DNA of 17,732 nucleotides from an uncultured Eubacteriales bacterium. Its GTDB lineage: Bacteria > Bacillota > Clostridia > Peptostreptococcales > Anaerovoracaceae. The stretch covers positions 1 through 17,732 of the forward strand of contig CADCOV010000090.1 of NCBI GenBank assembly GCA_902803185.1, in the 5' to 3' direction. A model generated the notes under the pieces. It was not told the DNA's origin, did no database searches, and was given only the letters and a program-made list of their open reading frames with translations. Below are positions 14,837 through 17,732 of the stretch, one piece after another. How positions within the stretch are numbered: position 1 is the stretch's first letter; each line of letters opens with the position of its first letter. Position numbers and translations under genes: made by a program.

Positions 14837-15802
14837 ATGAAAACAGTCAATATCGCCATTCTCGGACTCGGTACCGTCGGCGGCGGCACCTATCAGATCC
14901 TTCAGATGAACCGCGAGCTCATCGAAAAGCGCACCGGCAGGACCTTCGAGGTCACCAAGGTTTTGGAACTCCGCAAGGACAGAGCCCTGGAGCTCGGCCT
15001 CAGGGAAGACCAGATCTGCTCCGACATCGAACAGATCGTCTGCGCCGAGGACGTGGACATCGTCGTCGAAGCCCTGGGCGGCATCGACATGCCGACGGAC
15101 TTCATGCTGAAGGCCATGGAACACGGCAAGAGCGTCGTCACCCCGAACAAGGCGGCGGTCGCGGCGAATTACGATAAACTGAAGGCGGCTGCCGAGAAGA
15201 ACGGCGTCTCCTTCCGCTTCGAGGCCAGCGTCGGCGGCGGCATCCCTGCCCTGACCGCGATCCAGGAAGCTCTGGCGGGCAACGAGTTCACCGAGGTCAT
15301 GGGCATCGTGAACGGCACCACCAACTACATCCTGACCAAGATGACGGACCTGGGCCTGAAGTACGAGGACGTCCTGAAGGATGCCCAGGAGAAGGGCTTT
15401 GCGGAGAAGGATCCGACCGCGGACGTGGAAGGCATCGACGTGGCCAACAAGCTGTCCATTTTGATGACCCTCTGCTTCGACAAGTACGTCAAGCCGACGG
15501 AGATCCCGCGGGAAGGCATCACGAAGATCACCATGGAGGACATCGAGGCTGCCAGGGCCAAGGGCTGCAAGATCAAGCTGATCGCCAGTGCGAAGAAGGT
15601 CGGCGACGACGTGGAATACAGCGTCGGCCCTAAGCTGATCCCGAACGAGCACCCGCTCGCCGGCGTCTCCAACGAATTCAACGCCATCTATGTCACCGGC
15701 AACGCTGTGGACGAGCTGATGTTCTACGGCAAGGGCGCCGGTGCCCTTCCGACCGGCAGCGCCGTCGTCGGAGATATCATCGCCATCGGTAAAACACTGT
15801 AA
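14837..15802 (+). CDS. hom: Homoserine dehydrogenase lacking the ACT regulatory domain
   Basis: Reduces aspartate semialdehyde to homoserine on the route to threonine and methionine. The 321-residue protein has the nucleotide-binding GLGTVGGG (10-17), then TPNKA with Lys105, SVGGGIPAL (131-139), NGTTNYILT (159-167), the catalytic DPTADVEGIDVANK with Asp201 and Lys205, and the closing GKGAGALPTGSAVVGD (298-313). Most bacterial enzymes continue for about 100 residues as an ACT domain that senses threonine. This one stops seven residues after the catalytic core. The next gene's ribosome binding site follows at once, so the end is genuine and no frameshifted remnant is visible. The start at 14837 has AGGAGGAA upstream. 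It is first of a two-gene unit with a SEC-C protein. Confidence 0.94.
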   Translation: MKTVNIAILGLGTVGGGTYQILQMNRELIEKRTGRTFEVTKVLELRKDRALELGLREDQICSDIEQIVCAEDVDIVVEALGGIDMPTDFMLKAMEHGKSVVTPNKAAVAANYDKLKAAAEKNGVSFRFEASVGGGIPALTAIQEALAGNEFTEVMGIVNGTTNYILTKMTDLGLKYEDVLKDAQEKGFAEKDPTADVEGIDVANKLSILMTLCFDKYVKPTEIPREGITKITMEDIEAARAKGCKIKLIASAKKVGDDVEYSVGPKLIPNEHPLAGVSNEFNAIYVTGNAVDELMFYGKGAGALPTGSAVVGDIIAIGKTL

Positions 15803-15817
15803 CGGAGGTAACATTTC

Positions 15818-16321
15818 ATGAGTCTTTATAAGGATTGGAACGATCTGATCAACGGGCAGACCAGAGGGACTGTGGACCAGTTCTGGAAGGAGTATTCCGA
15901 GACCGAGACCAAGATCTACAAGCACATCCTCTCCCACCACGAGGAGCACCTCAAGGGTAAGGTCGGCGATCTGGTCGAGTTCTTCGACTGCAACAAGGTC
16001 ATCTTCGTCGGCTTCCTGGACGGCATCAACACCAGCCTGGCGGACGGCGAGAAGGATCTCAAGGGCGTGACCCTCGACACCGAGATCGATCTCGACGTCG
16101 ACTTCGAGAAGCTCTACTTCAACATGCACAAGGCGGACGCAGACTATCTGTGGAGCCTGGAGGAGTGGAACGAGGTCCTGCCGGAGGAGCGTCGTAAGGA
16201 GATCTACGACGACTACCGCCGTTCCCGTACCGTCCACGTCGAGAAGAAGCCGGGCCGCAACGACCCGTGCCCTTGCGGCAGCGGCAAGAAGTACAAGAAC
16301 TGCTGCGGCAAGAGAGCCTAA
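15818..16321 (+). CDS. SEC-C metal-binding domain protein of unknown function
   Basis: Soluble 167-residue acidic protein. The last 23 residues are a SEC-C zinc-binding motif, [19 protein letters not shown], with Cys151, Cys153, Cys162 and Cys163 (the last position is Cys rather than the commoner His), the same module found at the C-terminus of SecA. The first 140 residues are mostly helical with many Glu, Asp and Lys and contain no enzyme motif I recognise. There is no signal peptide or membrane segment. The ATG lies 15 bases after the hom stop, with CGGAGGT as ribosome binding site, so it is cotranscribed with hom. Nothing in it explains a link to amino-acid synthesis. A role with SecA, ribosomes or another metal-dependent partner would be guesswork. 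Confidence 0.88.
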   Translation: MSLYKDWNDLINGQTRGTVDQFWKEYSETETKIYKHILSHHEEHLKGKVGDLVEFFDCNKVIFVGFLDGINTSLADGEKDLKGVTLDTEIDLDVDFEKLYFNMHKADADYLWSLEEWNEVLPEERRKEIYDDYRRSRTVHVEKKPGRNDPCPCGSGKKYKNCCGKRA

Positions 16322-16330
16322 CAAAAAACG

Positions 16331-16363
16331 ATGCCCGGCCTTGCGCCGGGCATTATCTTTGTC
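16331..16363. terminator. Bidirectional terminator between the SEC-C gene and nth
   Basis: ATGCCCGGC (16331-16339) pairs with GCCGGGCAT (16345-16353) around CTTGC. On the minus strand it is followed by CG and six T, a good terminator for nth. On the plus strand it is followed by a looser T-rich stretch, and this should also end the hom-SEC-C transcript. Confidence 0.88.
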
Positions 16364-17004
16364 TATTTTTCCACGTTCTTCCGGTCGCAGAGGGCCAGGA
16401 TCGGGCATCCCTCGCAGTTCGGCCTGCGGGCGTGGCAGCAGAGCCTGCCGTGCCAGATCAGGAGGTGGTGGGCTTTGGTCCAGCGGTGCTCCGGCAGGAT
16501 CTTCTTGAGGCCCTCCTCCGTCTTCGTGACGTCCGCCGCGCTGACCAGGCCGATCCGGTTGCTGACCCTAAACACGTGGGTGTCCACGGCGATCCGCTGG
16601 GCGCCGAAGGCCTCCGCCATGACGACGTTGGCGGTCTTCCGCCCCACCCCCGGCAGCGCCTCCAGCTTGTCCTGCTCCGCCGGCACCTCGCCGCCGTAGA
16701 GTTCGACCAGCTGCTTCGACAGGGCGATGATGTTCTTCGCCTTGGTCCGGTACATGCCGATGCGGTGGATCTTCTCCTCCACGTCCGCCTGCTCCGCCCG
16801 GGAGAGCGCCGCGGCGTCCGGATAGGCCTCGTACAGGGCCGGGGTCACCTGGTTCACGCTCTTGTCCGTGGTCTGGGCGGACAGGACCACCGCGATCAGG
16901 AGCTCAAAGGTGTCCTGATGGTCCAGGGCGCAGCCCGCCTGGGGATAGGCAATCTCCAGGGTATCCAGGATCTCGTTCGCTCTCTTCTTCGTCATCTTCG
17001 CCAT
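16363..17004 (-). CDS. nth: Endonuclease III (DNA glycosylase/AP lyase)
   Basis: Base-excision repair enzyme that removes oxidised pyrimidines and nicks the abasic site. The 213-residue protein has the helix-hairpin-helix LPGVGRKTANVV, with catalytic Lys123 and catalytic Asp141 in VDTHVFRVSNR. The C-terminal [4Fe-4S] cluster loop is intact, with Cys190, Cys197, Cys200 and Cys206 in the C-x6-C-x2-C-x5-C pattern. Length is normal. The ATG at 17004 has AAGAAGG upstream. It is divergent from a GntR-type gene, and no clear sigma-A promoter is visible on its side of the 78-base gap. It shares a terminator hairpin with the convergent SEC-C gene. Confidence 0.96.
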   Translation of the reverse strand: MAKMTKKRANEILDTLEIAYPQAGCALDHQDTFELLIAVVLSAQTTDKSVNQVTPALYEAYPDAAALSRAEQADVEEKIHRIGMYRTKAKNIIALSKQLVELYGGEVPAEQDKLEALPGVGRKTANVVMAEAFGAQRIAVDTHVFRVSNRIGLVSAADVTKTEEGLKKILPEHRWTKAHHLLIWHGRLCCHARRPNCEGCPILALCDRKNVEK

Positions 17005-17047
17005 GATGTATACCTTCTTCGGGACCGGCAGAGCGGGCCTCGTTGTC

Positions 17048-17076
17048 TTGACACCCTCTGCCCCACCAACTATAAT
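17048..17076 (+). promoter_or_regulatory. Consensus sigma-A promoter of the GntR gene
   Basis: TTGACA (17048-17053), a 17-base spacer and TATAAT (17071-17076): both hexamers and spacing are ideal. The first base expected to be transcribed is about 17083, which is the A of the ATG. TGTCTTGACA (17044-17053), an inverted repeat with a two-base centre, overlaps the -35. GGCAGAG (17027-17033) and CTCTGCC (17056-17062) form a wider inverted repeat around it, so the promoter may carry an operator. Confidence 0.85.
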
Positions 17077-17082
17077 TTTCTT

Positions 17083-17732
17083 ATGAACATTTTACAACAG
17101 ATCCGAGAAGAAAAAAACGACGTTTTGCCGCTGGCGGACCGTCTATATTTCGACCTGCTGCGGGACATCCTGCTGGGTGACCTGCCCCGGGGCTCCCGCC
17201 TCATCGAGAGCAAGCTCTGCGACAAGTACGGGGCCAGCCGTACGCCGATGCGGGAGACTTTTCGGCGTCTGGAGACCGACGGCCTGGTGGAGTACATCCC
17301 GAACCGGGGCACCTTCGTCCGGGGCCTCACGCCGCTGGAGGTCGCCGACCTCATGGCGGTCTGGTCCGACATGGAGGTCCACGCCGTCCGCTGGTGCGTC
17401 GAGAGAATGACCGATGAGGAGATCGAGGAGCTGCAGGAGATCTGGGGCTACGCCGAGTACTACACCGGCAAGTACGACATCCCGAAGCTGATCGACATCA
17501 ACAACGCCTTTCACCGGTGCATCTACCAGGGCACCCACGACCACTTCCTGGCGGATACCCTGATCAAATACCAGAACTACGCCGCCATCGCCGCCCCGCC
17601 GAACTACTTCGCGAAGAACGTGATGGACCGGATCCTGGCAGAGCACCGCCGCATCTACCAGGCCATCGTGAACCGGGACGCGGCCGCCGCCTCCCGCACC
17701 ATGCGCCTCCACATGACGAACACGATCAAAAG
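17083..17732 (+). CDS. GntR-family transcriptional regulator, FCD (FadR-like) subfamily, 3' end outside window
   Basis: DNA-binding regulator that probably responds to a small carboxylic acid. 216 residues are visible and the frame is still open at the window end. FCD regulators are about 210-240 long, so little is missing. The N-terminal winged helix-turn-helix (about residues 15-80) shows SRLIESKLCDKYGASRTPMR and then LVEYIPNRGTFVRG, the GntR wing. The all-helical FCD domain follows, with likely metal ligands Asn140 or Asn141 and His144 in INNAFHRC, His188 in AEHRRIY and His210 in MRLHM. There is no ribosome binding site before the ATG, and the promoter -10 ends seven bases from it, so the message is predicted to be leaderless. 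It is divergent from nth. Its target genes probably lie beyond the window. Confidence 0.9.
   Translation, partial: MNILQQIREEKNDVLPLADRLYFDLLRDILLGDLPRGSRLIESKLCDKYGASRTPMRETFRRLETDGLVEYIPNRGTFVRGLTPLEVADLMAVWSDMEVHAVRWCVERMTDEEIEELQEIWGYAEYYTGKYDIPKLIDINNAFHRCIYQGTHDHFLADTLIKYQNYAAIAAPPNYFAKNVMDRILAEHRRIYQAIVNRDAAAASRTMRLHMTNTIK

Noticed and set aside
1..17732. Sigma-54 (-24/-12) promoters near rpoN or elsewhere
   Set aside because: Scanning by eye for TGGCAC-N5-TTGC on both strands gave only partial matches inside coding sequence, none before a gene.

Overview
The window reads as chromosomal DNA of an anaerobic member of the Bacillota, class Clostridia, with unusually GC-rich coding sequence. 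Pointers are GGAGG-type ribosome binding sites, a K+-dependent membrane pyrophosphatase, a crotonase, a lone ECF thiamine S-component (ThiT), a DUF975 membrane protein, sigma-54 next to a gap-pgk-tpi cluster, and AT-rich sigma-A promoters set in GC-rich DNA. The genus cannot be named from sequence alone; a high-GC clostridial lineage such as Anaerovoracaceae or a relative is a guess. I see no phage, insertion sequence, CRISPR array, tRNA or rRNA, and every gene inside the window looks intact.

Layout. (1) 1-3461, plus strand: 3' part of oligoendopeptidase F, NAD kinase and an RluA/RluD-type pseudouridine synthase, closely packed. They end at a nested hairpin terminator shared with the convergent DUF975 membrane protein (3521-4615, minus). 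(2) 4700-6198, plus: thiamine module with thiamine pyrophosphokinase, a TPP riboswitch, then the thiamine transporter subunit ThiT. (3) 6257-7033, plus: a single-gene crotonase unit with its own strong promoter and terminator. (4) 7034-7337: convergent intergenic region holding two terminators and two 68-bp copies of a symmetric palindromic element. (5) 7338-14698, minus, in transcription order: trmL, rpoN, gapA, pgk, tpiA, secG, hppA. (6) 14837-16321, plus: an ACT-less homoserine dehydrogenase and a SEC-C protein. (7) 16363-17004, minus: endonuclease III, divergent from a GntR/FCD regulator that starts at 17083 and runs off the end. That regulator has a consensus promoter placed so that its mRNA should be leaderless.

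How the genes work together. gapA, pgk and tpiA form the lower-glycolysis operon. They sit beside rpoN, as in other clostridia, but without cggR before gapA and without gpmI/eno before secG. The thiamine module should salvage thiamine (ThiT with an ECF module encoded elsewhere) and convert it to TPP (ThiN), with TPP closing the loop on thiT translation. HppA recovers energy from pyrophosphate as an ion gradient. The crotonase probably serves butyrate or fatty-acid beta-oxidation chemistry.

Most worth a second look: the twin 68-bp palindromic elements, the predicted leaderless gntR transcript, a GAPDH whose NAD-selecting aspartate is replaced by Tyr-Arg, the legible switching mechanism of the TPP riboswitch, and the homoserine dehydrogenase without its regulatory domain. 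I did not find a clear multi-gene novel system.
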